Below are positions 7,521 to 16,228 of a stretch of DNA of 64,000 nt, in pieces. This DNA is from Kurthia populi (GTDB lineage Bacteria; Bacillota; Bacilli; Bacillales_A; Planococcaceae). Both the position numbers and the translations under genes were made by a program. The stretch spans positions 33,768-97,767 of the forward strand of contig NZ_JBHUOR010000033.1 in assembly GCF_042686175.1 (NCBI RefSeq), written 5' to 3'. The number at the start of each line of letters is the position of its first letter. The stretch's first letter is position 1. The notes beneath the pieces were generated by a model. It saw nothing but the letters and a program-made list of their open reading frames with translations. It was not told the DNA's origin and made no database searches.

Positions 7521-8409
7521 AAGATGGCTGCTGTTTATCGAAATAATCAAAAATAAATTGTTGGAACGCTTTTGCCGCAGGAGACAAATAACGCCCCTCA
7601 GACCAAGCCATACCGATAATTCGCTCAGCATTCATGCCTGTAATATGAAGCTTTGAAATGCCTTTTTGGTTAATTTCAAGGCCATCCGGTAAAATCGAAA
7701 CGCCAAGACCTGCAATAACAAAGCCAGCCACCGTCGACACTTCATCGCCTTCAAATGTAATATGCGGCTGAAACTTCGCTTGCTCGAATAAATGATCTGC
7801 TTGTAGGCGTAAGGCATAGCCAGGTTTCATTAAAATAAAGGATTCATTCGCAAGCTCGTGAATTGTAATGCTTGAACGCTTGGATAATGGATGGTCGCTT
7901 GGGACGATGGCGAATAATTCATCGCGCCATAATTCGGTCCAGTGAATTGGTTTTGGCACGTCCATTTTCGCCATTAAGCATAAATCTAAATCGCCTGATA
8001 ATAAATGCTTCAATTGTAAATGTGTATAGTTTTGCTTCAATGAAAAATGAATATCTGGATGCTTCGTTCTGAAAAGACGAATTAAATCCGGCACAATATT
8101 TGTCCCGAGTGTGTGTAAGAAGCCAAGAGAAATTTCGCCATGATTTGGATCGACTAGTTGCTGTAGTTCCTTTAAGCCTAATTGATATTCATTTAAAATA
8201 CGTTCTACACGATGCTCAAATAGCTCCCCGTAGCGATTTAAATGAATCGAGCGTCCTTGTCGTTCAAATAGTGGGACGCCAAGCTCATCCTCCAATCTCG
8301 CAATCGAGCGACTAAGCGCAGGTTGTGAGATTGATAACTTCTCAGCCGCTTTTGTCATATGCTGAATTTTTGCGAGCATTTGAAAATACTCAAGTTGTTG
8401 CCATTCCAC
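7519..8409 (-). CDS. LysR-family transcriptional regulator
   Basis: A 296-residue LysR-type regulator. Residues 1-60 form the winged helix-turn-helix (MTKAAEKLSISQPALSRSIARL, here split as TKAAEKLSISQ and PALSRSIARL). The rest is a two-lobed effector-binding domain with the usual GFLHTLGTN start and GLGVSILPDG near the end. GTG at 8409 is favoured because GGGGG lies about 8 bases upstream; TTG at 8412 is the alternative. The closest well-known relatives are the CynR/GltC type, but the inducer is unknown. Neither neighbour (bioY, metallophosphatase) gives a clear target, and no divergent partner gene is adjacent. Confidence 0.88.
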   Translation of the reverse strand: MEWQQLEYFQMLAKIQHMTKAAEKLSISQPALSRSIARLEDELGVPLFERQGRSIHLNRYGELFEHRVERILNEYQLGLKELQQLVDPNHGEISLGFLHTLGTNIVPDLIRLFRTKHPDIHFSLKQNYTHLQLKHLLSGDLDLCLMAKMDVPKPIHWTELWRDELFAIVPSDHPLSKRSSITIHELANESFILMKPGYALRLQADHLFEQAKFQPHITFEGDEVSTVAGFVIAGLGVSILPDGLEINQKGISKLHITGMNAERIIGMAWSEGRYLSPAAKAFQQFIFDYFDKQQPS

Positions 8410-8469
8410 CAAATTACCCCCATGTGAAGCATGTCATTACCTTCATAATATGGAAACTGTGCAGATAAA

Positions 8470-9048
8470 TCAAGCTTTCATAAATGTAATAGTACGTGCG
8501 CTCGAATCATAAAGCACCCATTCGCGGTTATCGACAACAGAACCAACATTAATACCGTATTTCTTCTTTTCTAGTAGAATCGGCTCGCCAAATGTAAAAG
8601 ATTGTGGCTTCTTTTTACGATATAGTACAGAGTCGTGACTATGGCCAAAAAAGACGAGCGTATCGTCTGGTAAATGCGTTGTGAGCGGCTGCCAATCTGC
8701 TGACCATTCGAATTGATGCCCATGAATGAGACGAGCGCCATCGATAGGCATGACAAGCGGTAAATGATTATATAAAGAAAGTCCGGTCGCGCGCATAATA
8801 CGTTCTTCCTGATTGCCACGAATTGAGGGAAATGTCAGCATTGATTCAAACTGTGTCGAATTCTCCTGTGCGTCAGTTAGTGGCAGTGGTGCTGTTAATG
8901 TCGCTACTTTTTTCTTGCCGATTTTGCATTCGTATAAATCGCCCATACCAATAATGGTCGGTGTATCAGGAATCGTTTGAATTTGGTGGAAAACAGCTTG
9001 TAAATCGTCGATACTCGAATGAATATCACCAATTAGGGCATATTTCAT
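8470..9048 (-). CDS. Metallophosphatase (calcineurin-like phosphoesterase)
   Basis: Cytoplasmic two-metal phosphoesterase of the calcineurin superfamily, 192 residues. The metal ligands are visible in order: GDIHS (D-x-H) at about 7-11, GMGDLYE (GD), RGNQEE (the GNH-E block with Q for H), LIHGHQ, and FFGHSH. ATG at 9048 is the best start: a GAGGTC site lies upstream, and the metal motif then begins at residue 7 as in relatives. The family includes diadenosine tetraphosphatases and phosphodiesterases; the substrate is open. The Q in place of the usual histidine in the GNHE motif is worth noting. Confidence 0.82.
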   Translation of the reverse strand: MKYALIGDIHSSIDDLQAVFHQIQTIPDTPTIIGMGDLYECKIGKKKVATLTAPLPLTDAQENSTQFESMLTFPSIRGNQEERIMRATGLSLYNHLPLVMPIDGARLIHGHQFEWSADWQPLTTHLPDDTLVFFGHSHDSVLYRKKKPQSFTFGEPILLEKKKYGINVGSVVDNREWVLYDSSARTITFMKA

Positions 9049-9162
9049 GTAAAAAGACCTCGCTTTTAAAAAATAGTAATTAAATTGTATCATAACAGCT
9101 ACTTTAAAGAGCTAGTTTTGTATGTCATTTATGCTATGATAAACGATAGATAGGGGTTGTGA

Positions 9163-10512
9163 ATGATGAAAAAGACACGAACAATGGCCGTCGTATTGAC
9201 AGCGGTTTTAGCGACAACCTCGCTCTATCCAGTAGCGAGTGACGCCAAAACGTCGACACAATTAACAGCCGATAAAAAAGAAATTGATGTACAAATTAAA
9301 GCGTTAGAACAAGAAATGACGACGATGACACAACAATTCGATACATATGTCGCGCAGTATGACGCATTGCAAGAAGAATTACTTGATTCAGAGGCGGATA
9401 TTGCGGTGACGAAAGAAGAGTTAAGTGACCGCCAACAAATTATTGCCAAGCGTATGAAAGCGTATCAGGCACAGGATTCGACCTTTAGTCCATACGTAGA
9501 AGCCTTTCTTGGCGCCGATAGCTTTACAGACCTTGTGACACGTACATTGTCCGTAAAAAAAATTATTGATGCCGATGAAGCGATGCGTATAGAACAGCAT
9601 GCACAATCATCAACCTTTAAAAAACAGCATACCGCATTAGTAAAAAAAGAGAAAGAACTTGAGCGGCAATTTCAAATGATGCAACAGCAATACGAGGAAA
9701 TGACGGTGAAGCGTGCGGAAAATAAGGCAGCATCACTGGCATTAAAAGAAAAAATTGCGACAAAAAAAGAAAAAGAAAAGCTGGCGAAAAAGCAAAAAAA
9801 GGCCGCAAAACAAGCGGCAAAATTAAAGCAAATGCAACAGCAACAGCAGGAAGCGATTGAAAAAGCGCAAGCGGAAGCAGCAGCACAGGAAAAAGCGCAA
9901 GCAGAGGCTGCCGCAGCGGCACAGCAACAAGCGCGTACGGTAACAACTGACAATACGGACGTAGCGACTGCGACGGACACAACGGAAACTGCAGATGCGA
10001 CAAAGACAACAGATACAAAAGCGGCTGCAGACACAACAATCAATACAGCAACAGTTTCCACTGAAGGCGGCAATGCTGGTAATACGAATTTTGGCGCCAA
10101 AACAACCGATGCCGATCAGCAAACGCCAACAGTTGAAGGCAGTGCAACGGCAAAGGGGATTATTGCAGAGGCGAGTAAATATATGGGTACAGCGTATGTT
10201 TGGGGCGGAAATAAGCCATCCACAGGCTTTGACTGCTCGGGCTTAACGAGCTGGTCCTTTAAAGAAAACGGCGTTACGATTCCACGTACGGCTGCACAAC
10301 AATATGCTGCTTCGACAAAAATTAGCGCATCTGAAGCGAAAGCTGGTGATTTAGTATTCTTTAGCTATGGTAAAGGTGTCGCACATGTCGGGATTTATTT
10401 AGGCGATGGGCGGATGCTAAACTCGCAAAATCGTGGTGTTACAATTGATAAATTGGCTGGGCACTGGAGTCAATATATTGTTGGCTATGGTCGATTTGCT
10501 GGGGTGAATTAA
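9163..10512 (+). CDS. Secreted peptidoglycan DL-endopeptidase, CwlO-like (NlpC/P60)
   Basis: Cell wall hydrolase predicted to cut the D-gamma-glutamyl to diaminopimelate (or lysine) bond in peptide stems. Layout: signal peptide at 1-29 (basic start, hydrophobic core, DAKTS cleavage region); long coiled coil at about 32-115 and 150-260, rich in Q, K, E and A; a Thr/Ala/Asp-rich low-complexity linker to about 320; then an NlpC/P60 domain with catalytic C358 (GFDCSGLTSW) and H408 (AHVGIYLG). This coiled coil plus NlpC/P60 arrangement matches CwlO, which needs FtsEX in B. subtilis. A site AGGGG precedes the paired ATG codons at 9163/9166. A terminator follows. Confidence 0.88.
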   Translation: MMKKTRTMAVVLTAVLATTSLYPVASDAKTSTQLTADKKEIDVQIKALEQEMTTMTQQFDTYVAQYDALQEELLDSEADIAVTKEELSDRQQIIAKRMKAYQAQDSTFSPYVEAFLGADSFTDLVTRTLSVKKIIDADEAMRIEQHAQSSTFKKQHTALVKKEKELERQFQMMQQQYEEMTVKRAENKAASLALKEKIATKKEKEKLAKKQKKAAKQAAKLKQMQQQQQEAIEKAQAEAAAQEKAQAEAAAAAQQQARTVTTDNTDVATATDTTETADATKTTDTKAAADTTINTATVSTEGGNAGNTNFGAKTTDADQQTPTVEGSATAKGIIAEASKYMGTAYVWGGNKPSTGFDCSGLTSWSFKENGVTIPRTAAQQYAASTKISASEAKAGDLVFFSYGKGVAHVGIYLGDGRMLNSQNRGVTIDKLAGHWSQYIVGYGRFAGVN

Positions 10513-10516
10513 CATG

Positions 10517-10562
10517 AAAAAAGATGGAATGTATGCAAACGTGTACGTTTCATCTTTTTTTG
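10517..10562 (+). terminator. Terminator after the NlpC/P60 gene
   Basis: AAAAAGATG pairs with CATCTTTTTTT across an inner imperfect stem around GTATGCAAACGTGTACG. It lies between the hydrolase stop and the MFS gene. Confidence 0.7.
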
Positions 10563-10623
10563 ATTGAAAGTCAGTTATTACTAGCGTACGATGAAGAAAG
10601 GATTTTTACTAAGGAGGGGTACT

Positions 10624-11781
10624 GTGAGAGGATTTAATCCACTAATTTGGCTTGTGTTATCGAATTTATTAATCGTTTTTTTAGGTATTGGCTTAATTGT
10701 ACCGGTCATGCCGACGTTAATGAATGAAATGGGCTTGAGCGGCGCTACAATGGGCTATTTAATGTCCGCATTTTCGATCACACAATTAATCTTTTCACCA
10801 CTTGCGGGGCGCTGGATTGATCGCTATGGACGTAAGAAATTAATCGTTATCGGCATGATTATTTTTGGCTTCTCAGAATTGCTGTTTGCCGTCGGAACAC
10901 ATGTTGGTGTTTTATATGCGGCACGATTTATTGGCGGAATCAGTGCAGCTTTTATTATGCCTGCAGTTACCGCCTATGTTGCGGACATTACGACGATTGA
11001 ACAGCGCTCAAAAGCAATGGGACTCGTTTCAGCTGTCATTAATACCGGTTTTATTTTAGGGCCAGGCATTGGCGGGTTCCTAGCGCAAATTGATACACGC
11101 ATGCCATTTTATGTAGCCGCGGCACTTGGTTTTGTCGGGGCAGTAGGTTCCTTATTCGCCTTAAAGGAAAGCAATTATGTGGCAAGTGAAAAACAAGCGA
11201 ATGGCAATACACAGCAATGGAAAAAACTTTTATTACCATCTTTTGCGATTCCCTTTGTCGTTATTTTTATTTCCTCGTTTGGCCTCGCAACCTATGAAAC
11301 CGTGTACGGATTATTTTTAGATCATCAACTAAATTACTCAGCCGGAGATATTGCGACATTGCTAACCGTAAGTGGGATTGTCGGAGCGGTATTCCAGCTA
11401 TTTTTATTTGATGGCTTAACACGTAAAATGGGCGAAATCAATTTGATTCGTGTCAGCATGCTTATTGCAGCGCTCTTTATGATTTTTATGATTAAATCCA
11501 ATTCCTATGCGGTTATTTTCTTCGTTACAATTGTTGTATTTTTAACATTTGATTTAATTCGTCCAGCACTGACGACGTATTTATCTAAAATTGCTGGTAA
11601 TGAACAAGGCTTTGTTGGTGGCATGAACTCCATGTTTACGAGTATCGGTAATATTGCGGGACCTGCTATAGCCGGCATTTTATTTGATATGGAAGTACAT
11701 TTACCGTATTATTTTGCGATGATTGTGCTAGGTCTAAGCTTTATGATTACACTTGCATGGAAAAAACCAAAAGAGCTATAA
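10624..11781 (+). CDS. Major facilitator superfamily drug-type exporter
   Basis: A 385-residue, 12-helix MFS transporter of the drug:proton antiporter type. The loop between helices 2 and 3 has the motif A signature (GRWIDRYGRKK), and helix 5 has the antiporter-type glycine/proline pattern (GLVSAVINTGFILGPGIGG). GTG at 10624 is chosen because AAGGAGGGG sits just upstream; an in-frame ATG at 10591 has no ribosome site and would add a basic stretch before the first helix. It is similar in build to NorA/Bmr and YttB-like exporters; the substrate is unknown. It stands alone between two terminators. Confidence 0.88.
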   Translation: MRGFNPLIWLVLSNLLIVFLGIGLIVPVMPTLMNEMGLSGATMGYLMSAFSITQLIFSPLAGRWIDRYGRKKLIVIGMIIFGFSELLFAVGTHVGVLYAARFIGGISAAFIMPAVTAYVADITTIEQRSKAMGLVSAVINTGFILGPGIGGFLAQIDTRMPFYVAAALGFVGAVGSLFALKESNYVASEKQANGNTQQWKKLLLPSFAIPFVVIFISSFGLATYETVYGLFLDHQLNYSAGDIATLLTVSGIVGAVFQLFLFDGLTRKMGEINLIRVSMLIAALFMIFMIKSNSYAVIFFVTIVVFLTFDLIRPALTTYLSKIAGNEQGFVGGMNSMFTSIGNIAGPAIAGILFDMEVHLPYYFAMIVLGLSFMITLAWKKPKEL

Positions 11782-11830
11782 CATTCAAAAAGCCGGAATT
11801 GTCATGACGATTCCGGCTTTTTGAATGTTA
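11780..11830. terminator. Bidirectional terminator between MFS and EAL genes
   Basis: Long near-perfect palindrome: ACATTCAAAAAGCCGGAAT and its complement ATTCCGGCTTTTTGAATGT around a short centre. T runs on both strands serve the two convergent genes. Confidence 0.9.
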
Positions 11831-12919
11831 ATATACGAATTGTTCATGAAACTGCTTATGCCAAATTTGCAATGCTTCAAGCGGCAAGGGCTTTGAATAG
11901 TAGTAGCCTTGAATAATGGGGTTTTCACAATTTTTCAGTAAATAATTAATTTGTTCATTCATCTCCACACCCTCGATAATCAAATGAACATTTAATGACT
12001 CCGCAAGCTGAATCATCGATTGTAAAATCAATGTGTCTTTTTCACATGTAGGTACATCATTAATAAAGGCTTTATCGATTTTTAACGTTGTAATTGGAAT
12101 ACGTTTTAAATAAGCGAGAGATGACACCCCTGTACCAAAATCATCGAGTGCCACTGAAAAGCCAAGCGTGCGATACATTGTCACGATATCTTCAGCTTTA
12201 TCGATTTCACGAATGAAACTCGTTTCCGTAATTTCAAGCTCGATTTGCACAGGTGGAATATTGTAAAGTGCTGTCATCGTCAAAAGCGTTTCTTTTAGAC
12301 GCGGTGATGTTAAGTACGGTCCGGGAATGTTAATGGCAACTTGTTGAGGAATGAACTGTTCCGTGACAGGCTGACTTAACATACGACAAACTTCTTCAAT
12401 AATCCAATCGGTCAAATAAAATAGTTTATGATTAGCTTCTAAAATCGGTAAGAAAATAGTTGGCGCTAGCATGCCATAAACAGGATGCTGCCAACGAATT
12501 AATGCCTCAACACCAATAATTTGATTTGTTTTGGCTAATACTTTTGGTTGGTAGACAAGGAAGATTTCGTTATTTTTCAGTGCATCATCTAAACCTTCTA
12601 CTAGCTGCGTCGTAAAATTACGCGTATGCAATCGATGGTCATAATTGACGATGTGGAAATTTTTATGTGACGTGGTTGGATGCTCCATTGCGGCTTGCAC
12701 ATTTAAAAACATCCGCTCATAAGACTCATTATGCTCGTTTAGTGCAATGGTTGCGGTACCCGTAATTTTAAACTCATGTTTACCAAGGAATAGAGGCTTT
12801 TGCAAACGACGTTGAATGACTTCTAAATGCTGTTTTAATTCAATGGCTGCCTGATGATCCTTCGCGATAAAAATAAAGGATTGATCATCGATACGGTATA
12901 GCTTCGTATAAGGTGGCAT
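11828..12919 (-). pseudogene. 3' part of a frameshifted MHYT-GGDEF-EAL gene: EAL phosphodiesterase domain
   Basis: This open stretch encodes the end of a degenerate GGDEF domain and a complete EAL cyclic-di-GMP phosphodiesterase domain. EAL motifs are intact: VEALIRWQHP, ELEITETSF, DDFGTGVSSL, TLKIDKAFI and IIEGVEMNEQ. The GGDEF region has IDDQSFIF where the active GG(D/E)EF loop should be, so cyclase activity is unlikely. The frame continues upstream past the ATG at 12919 without a stop to about 13045. There, a one-base shift would join it to the MHYT part. No ribosome site supports the ATG at 12919, so I read this as the 3' half of one gene broken by an indel or an assembly error. Confidence 0.8.
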
Positions 12920-12980
12920 ACTATCCTTTAATTTTTTTGAAATTAATAGTAAGAGCTCATCTTCTAATTCGTAATTAAAT

Positions 12981-13907
12981 TCATGATGGAAGCTTAATAA
13001 ATTCGGGAATTTGATAAGTGCAATGGCATAAATTATGCCATTTGCCTTTTACTTTTTTTAAGAAATGGCGCCGATTTGGCAAATGCGTCAGCGTATCAAA
13101 ATAAATGAAACGACGCTCCAAATTACGGTCGACAATACTTGCTGCTAATAATAAAGAAAAAATAATCGTTAAGCTGGCAATAATGGCGATAATCATAAAT
13201 TGCATATCTTGTGTGTGTGATATCACATTCATTGGCTCAGATGATGTACGTACGAAATGGACGCTTGCCATACCGATGTAATGTGCCGCCGATGTTGCAC
13301 AGCCTAGCAAAAGAGCTGTTATAAATTTTGAAACCATACTAGATAAAGGTTTTTTAGCTACATTATGTAAAATAAAGATGGCTAAAATTGAAATTCCTAC
13401 AGCTGCTATAACTGATAGAATCACAAGCCATAATGTGTACTGCATGATTACAGGGTGTGTAGGTGTCATCGCTGCCATTCCAAGGTAATGCATGGCGATA
13501 ATGCCAAGGCCCATAAAAAAGCCGCCCATAAGCAACATACGCGTGTTTGTTCGTGGCTGATTCGCTACATAAAAAGCTAAAAACGATGCAATAAATGCAG
13601 GAATCATTGATGCAATTGTTAGCGGATAGTTATGATGAATCGTAATCGGTAATTGTAAAGTGGTCATACCGATAAAATGCATGGCCCAAATGCCGAGCCC
13701 CATCGCGATACTTGCCATGATGAGCCAGGCAGTAGGATTAATTAAGCTGTTCTTCCCAAGCCGTTGACTAAGTGACACAGCGGTATAAGAGGCGATGCAG
13801 GATGTTAAAATTGATAGTAAAACGATCAGAATCGCATAGTGTTGCTGGATCTCTACTAATGCGTTATTCGCATGAAAACACAAGTTGATCGTCTCCATTC
13901 TTTCCAT
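12981..13907 (-). pseudogene. 5' part of a frameshifted MHYT-GGDEF-EAL gene: MHYT sensor domain
   Basis: N-terminal seven-helix MHYT membrane sensor followed by the first 20 or so residues of a GGDEF domain (YFDTLTHLPNRRHFLKK). Three MHYT-type motifs are seen: AMHFIGM, AMHYLGM and AAHYIGM. MHYT domains are thought to bind copper and sense a diatomic gas. After KKVKGK the frame diverges into unrelated residues and stops at 12981. Shifting by one base at the GTAAAAGG run (13045-13052) gives KKVKANGIIYAIALIKF and restores the GGDEF-EAL reading. B. subtilis YkoW (DgcW) has the same MHYT-GGDEF-EAL order. ATG 13907 or 13898 could be the start. Confidence 0.8.
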
Positions 13908-14233
13908 AAGTTCAAATTTATCTTTTCTTAAATACCCTCTTTTTAGTAAAATACTCCCTTTTGACAGAAAAAAATAAAGTTTAAAAAAACGAATAATTTA
14001 GAATTTTAAGTGATTTTTTCCTAAATGATGTATAGGAACAGTATATAACCAAAATGATTCGGTTTACATACATTGCATTAAAAAAATATATTGCGAAAAC
14101 AGAAAAAACAACCAATAAATGGTATTAAATATAATTAAAGGTATAGAAGAAAAGTATTGCCTTTTTATGCAAGTTCCTTATAAAATAGTGGAAAATAGTT
14201 TTTTGTCAAAACACAGAAAGGAGAGAATATGCA
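13908..14233. other. 326-bp divergent intergenic region
   Basis: AT-rich spacer between the minus-strand MHYT gene and the app-type operon. Apart from the app promoter near 14157-14184, I see no reading frame, no strong hairpin and no clear CodY palindrome; poly-A tracts are common. Confidence 0.6.
14157..14184 (+). promoter_or_regulatory. Probable promoter of the oligopeptide transporter operon
   Basis: TTGCCT (14157-14162), 16-base spacer, TATAAA (14179-14184). It lies about 50 bases before the first gene, with a start of transcription expected near 14191. Confidence 0.55.
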
Positions 14234-15241
14234 TTGAAAAGAGAATTATTGCGTGTAAGTGAGCTTGAAACGACTTTTTTTACGGATGATGGACCAGTGC
14301 AAGCTGTTGATGGCGTATCATTTTCTCTCTATGAGGGGGAGATTCTAGGCGTTGTTGGAGAATCTGGCTGTGGGAAAAGTGTCACATCTTTATCGATTAT
14401 GGGACTAATTCCATCGCCACCTGGTAAAATAACAGGCGGTGAAATTGTATACAAGGACCAAGATTTAACAACATTTTCTCAAAAAGAATTCCGAAAAATT
14501 CGCGGGAAAGATATCGCGATGATTTTTCAAGAGCCGATGACCTCACTGAATCCATTATTTACAATTGGCAGTCAGCTTACCGAAGCCATTTCCATTCACA
14601 ATAAAGAGTGGTCGAAAAAGCAAATTCGTGCGCGTGCCATTGAGATGATGAAACTTGTTGGACTACCGCGAGCAGAAGAATTATTTAAAGATTATCCACA
14701 TCAATTATCAGGTGGTATGCGGCAACGTGTCATGATTGCGATGGCACTTGTGTGTGACCCGGCGATTTTAATTGCAGATGAACCAACAACAGCGCTTGAT
14801 GTAACGATTCAAGCGCAAATTTTAGCGTTGATGAAAGATTTAAACCGTCGTTTGAATACAGCCGTCATGATGATTACGCATGACCTCGGTGTCGTAGCGG
14901 AAACATGCGAGCGTGTGGTCGTGATGTACGGTGGCAAAATTGTCGAAGAAGGACTTGTCGATGAGATTTTTAAAAATCCACAACATCCGTACACAAAAGG
15001 TTTAATTCAATCGATTCCAGATATGCGCTATAAAAAGCAACGTCTTTATGCGATTCCAGGGAATGTACCAAAACCAGGTTCTGTGACGCAGGGTTGTCGA
15101 TTTGCGGAGCGCTGTGAGTTTGCTTTTGAGCGCTGCCGTTTAGAAGAGCCCATGTTATACGTCGTGTCGCCAGAGCATAAATCACGCTGCTTTTTAACGG
15201 AGGAGGTGGTAGCGGATGAACGAGCCGTTATTGAAAGTTGA
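14234..15241 (+). CDS. appD: Oligopeptide ABC transporter ATP-binding protein (AppD/OppD-like)
   Basis: First of the two cytoplasmic ATPases of a peptide importer. It has Walker A (GESGCGKS) at about 40-47, signature LSGGMRQRV, Walker B (ILIADEPTTALD) and the C-terminal oligopeptide-transporter extension with clustered cysteines (GCRFAERCEFAFERC). The start is TTG at 14234 after AAAGGAGAG; the nearby ATG at 14229 runs into a stop. The gene order here, D-F-A-B-C, is that of B. subtilis appDFABC, which supports the app name, but an opp/dpp-like role cannot be ruled out. It overlaps appF by 26 bases. Confidence 0.85.
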   Translation: MKRELLRVSELETTFFTDDGPVQAVDGVSFSLYEGEILGVVGESGCGKSVTSLSIMGLIPSPPGKITGGEIVYKDQDLTTFSQKEFRKIRGKDIAMIFQEPMTSLNPLFTIGSQLTEAISIHNKEWSKKQIRARAIEMMKLVGLPRAEELFKDYPHQLSGGMRQRVMIAMALVCDPAILIADEPTTALDVTIQAQILALMKDLNRRLNTAVMMITHDLGVVAETCERVVVMYGGKIVEEGLVDEIFKNPQHPYTKGLIQSIPDMRYKKQRLYAIPGNVPKPGSVTQGCRFAERCEFAFERCRLEEPMLYVVSPEHKSRCFLTEEVVADERAVIES

Positions 15242-16217
15242 AGGATTAAAAAAGTATTTTCCGGTTCAGGCAGGGGTTATTACACATACAGTTGGGCATG
15301 TAAAGGCTGTTGATGATGTGTCCTTTGAAGTATATGAAGGTGAAACGCTTGGTATTGTCGGCGAATCAGGATGCGGGAAATCAACGACCGGACGTATGTT
15401 AATGCGTTTATTAGAGCCGACAGAAGGCAATATTACTTTTTCAGGGCATAAAATTTCAGAATTATCCAACAAAGAACTACGTGCAGTGCGCCGCGACATT
15501 CAAATGGTATTCCAGGACCCGTATGCGTCGCTTAATCCACGTCATACCATTGGCAAGATTTTAGAGGAGCCGCTTATTGTCCACGGTATTGGCAATGCGA
15601 AGGAGCGCAAAGAACGTGTAATGTCACTGCTCAATATCGTTGGACTAAGTGATTTTCACGCCAAGCGTTACCCGCACCAATTCTCAGGTGGGCAACGTCA
15701 GCGCGTCGGCATTGCACGGGCGCTAATGACAAATCCAAAGCTTGTTATCGCCGATGAACCTGTATCGGCACTCGATGTATCTGTGCAGGCGCAGGTGTTA
15801 AATCTGATGCAAGATTTACAGCGGGAGTTTAAGCTGACGTATATTTTTATTGCTCATGATTTAGGTGTTGTGCGTCATATTAGCAATCGTGTCGGTGTGA
15901 TGTATTTAGGGCATATTGTCGAGCTAGCAGATAGCGAAAGCTTATACGAGGAGCCACTTCATCCGTATACACAGGCACTTCTTTCTGCTGTGCCGATTCC
16001 GGACCCGGATTTTAAACGAGAGGCAGAGCTCATTAAAGGCGATATCCCAAGTCCATCCAATCCGCCAAGCGGCTGCACATTCCATACGCGCTGTCCGCAT
16101 AAAATGGCTGTTTGTTCACAGCAAGTACCCGTCTTTAATGAAATCAAACCAGGTCATTCTGTGGCGTGCCATCTTTATGATGAAGCACATCGCAATGATA
16201 TAAAACAATCGAATTAA
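15216..16217 (+). CDS. appF: Oligopeptide ABC transporter ATP-binding protein (AppF/OppF-like)
   Basis: Second ATPase of the peptide importer, 333 residues. Walker A is GESGCGKS, the signature is FSGGQRQRV, and Walker B is VIADEPVSALD. The C-terminal extension has GCTFHTRCPHK and more cysteines, as in DppF/OppF. It starts inside the end of appD with a GGAGG site, so expression is coupled. It is followed 11 bases later by the binding-protein gene. The two ATPases form a heterodimer that drives the AppB/AppC channel. Confidence 0.87.
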   Translation: MNEPLLKVEGLKKYFPVQAGVITHTVGHVKAVDDVSFEVYEGETLGIVGESGCGKSTTGRMLMRLLEPTEGNITFSGHKISELSNKELRAVRRDIQMVFQDPYASLNPRHTIGKILEEPLIVHGIGNAKERKERVMSLLNIVGLSDFHAKRYPHQFSGGQRQRVGIARALMTNPKLVIADEPVSALDVSVQAQVLNLMQDLQREFKLTYIFIAHDLGVVRHISNRVGVMYLGHIVELADSESLYEEPLHPYTQALLSAVPIPDPDFKREAELIKGDIPSPSNPPSGCTFHTRCPHKMAVCSQQVPVFNEIKPGHSVACHLYDEAHRNDIKQSN

Positions 16218-16228
16218 GGGGGATTTTT

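Noticed and set aside
9617..10122. Long open frames on the minus strand inside the CwlO-like gene, rich in Cys or Leu
   Set aside because: They mirror the repetitive Gln/Lys/Ala codons of the coiled coil; composition is extreme, no ribosome sites, and the plus-strand gene is clear.
13908..14233. CodY box upstream of the app-type operon
   Set aside because: AT-rich stretches such as AATTTAGAATTTT resemble half-sites but no convincing full palindrome was found.
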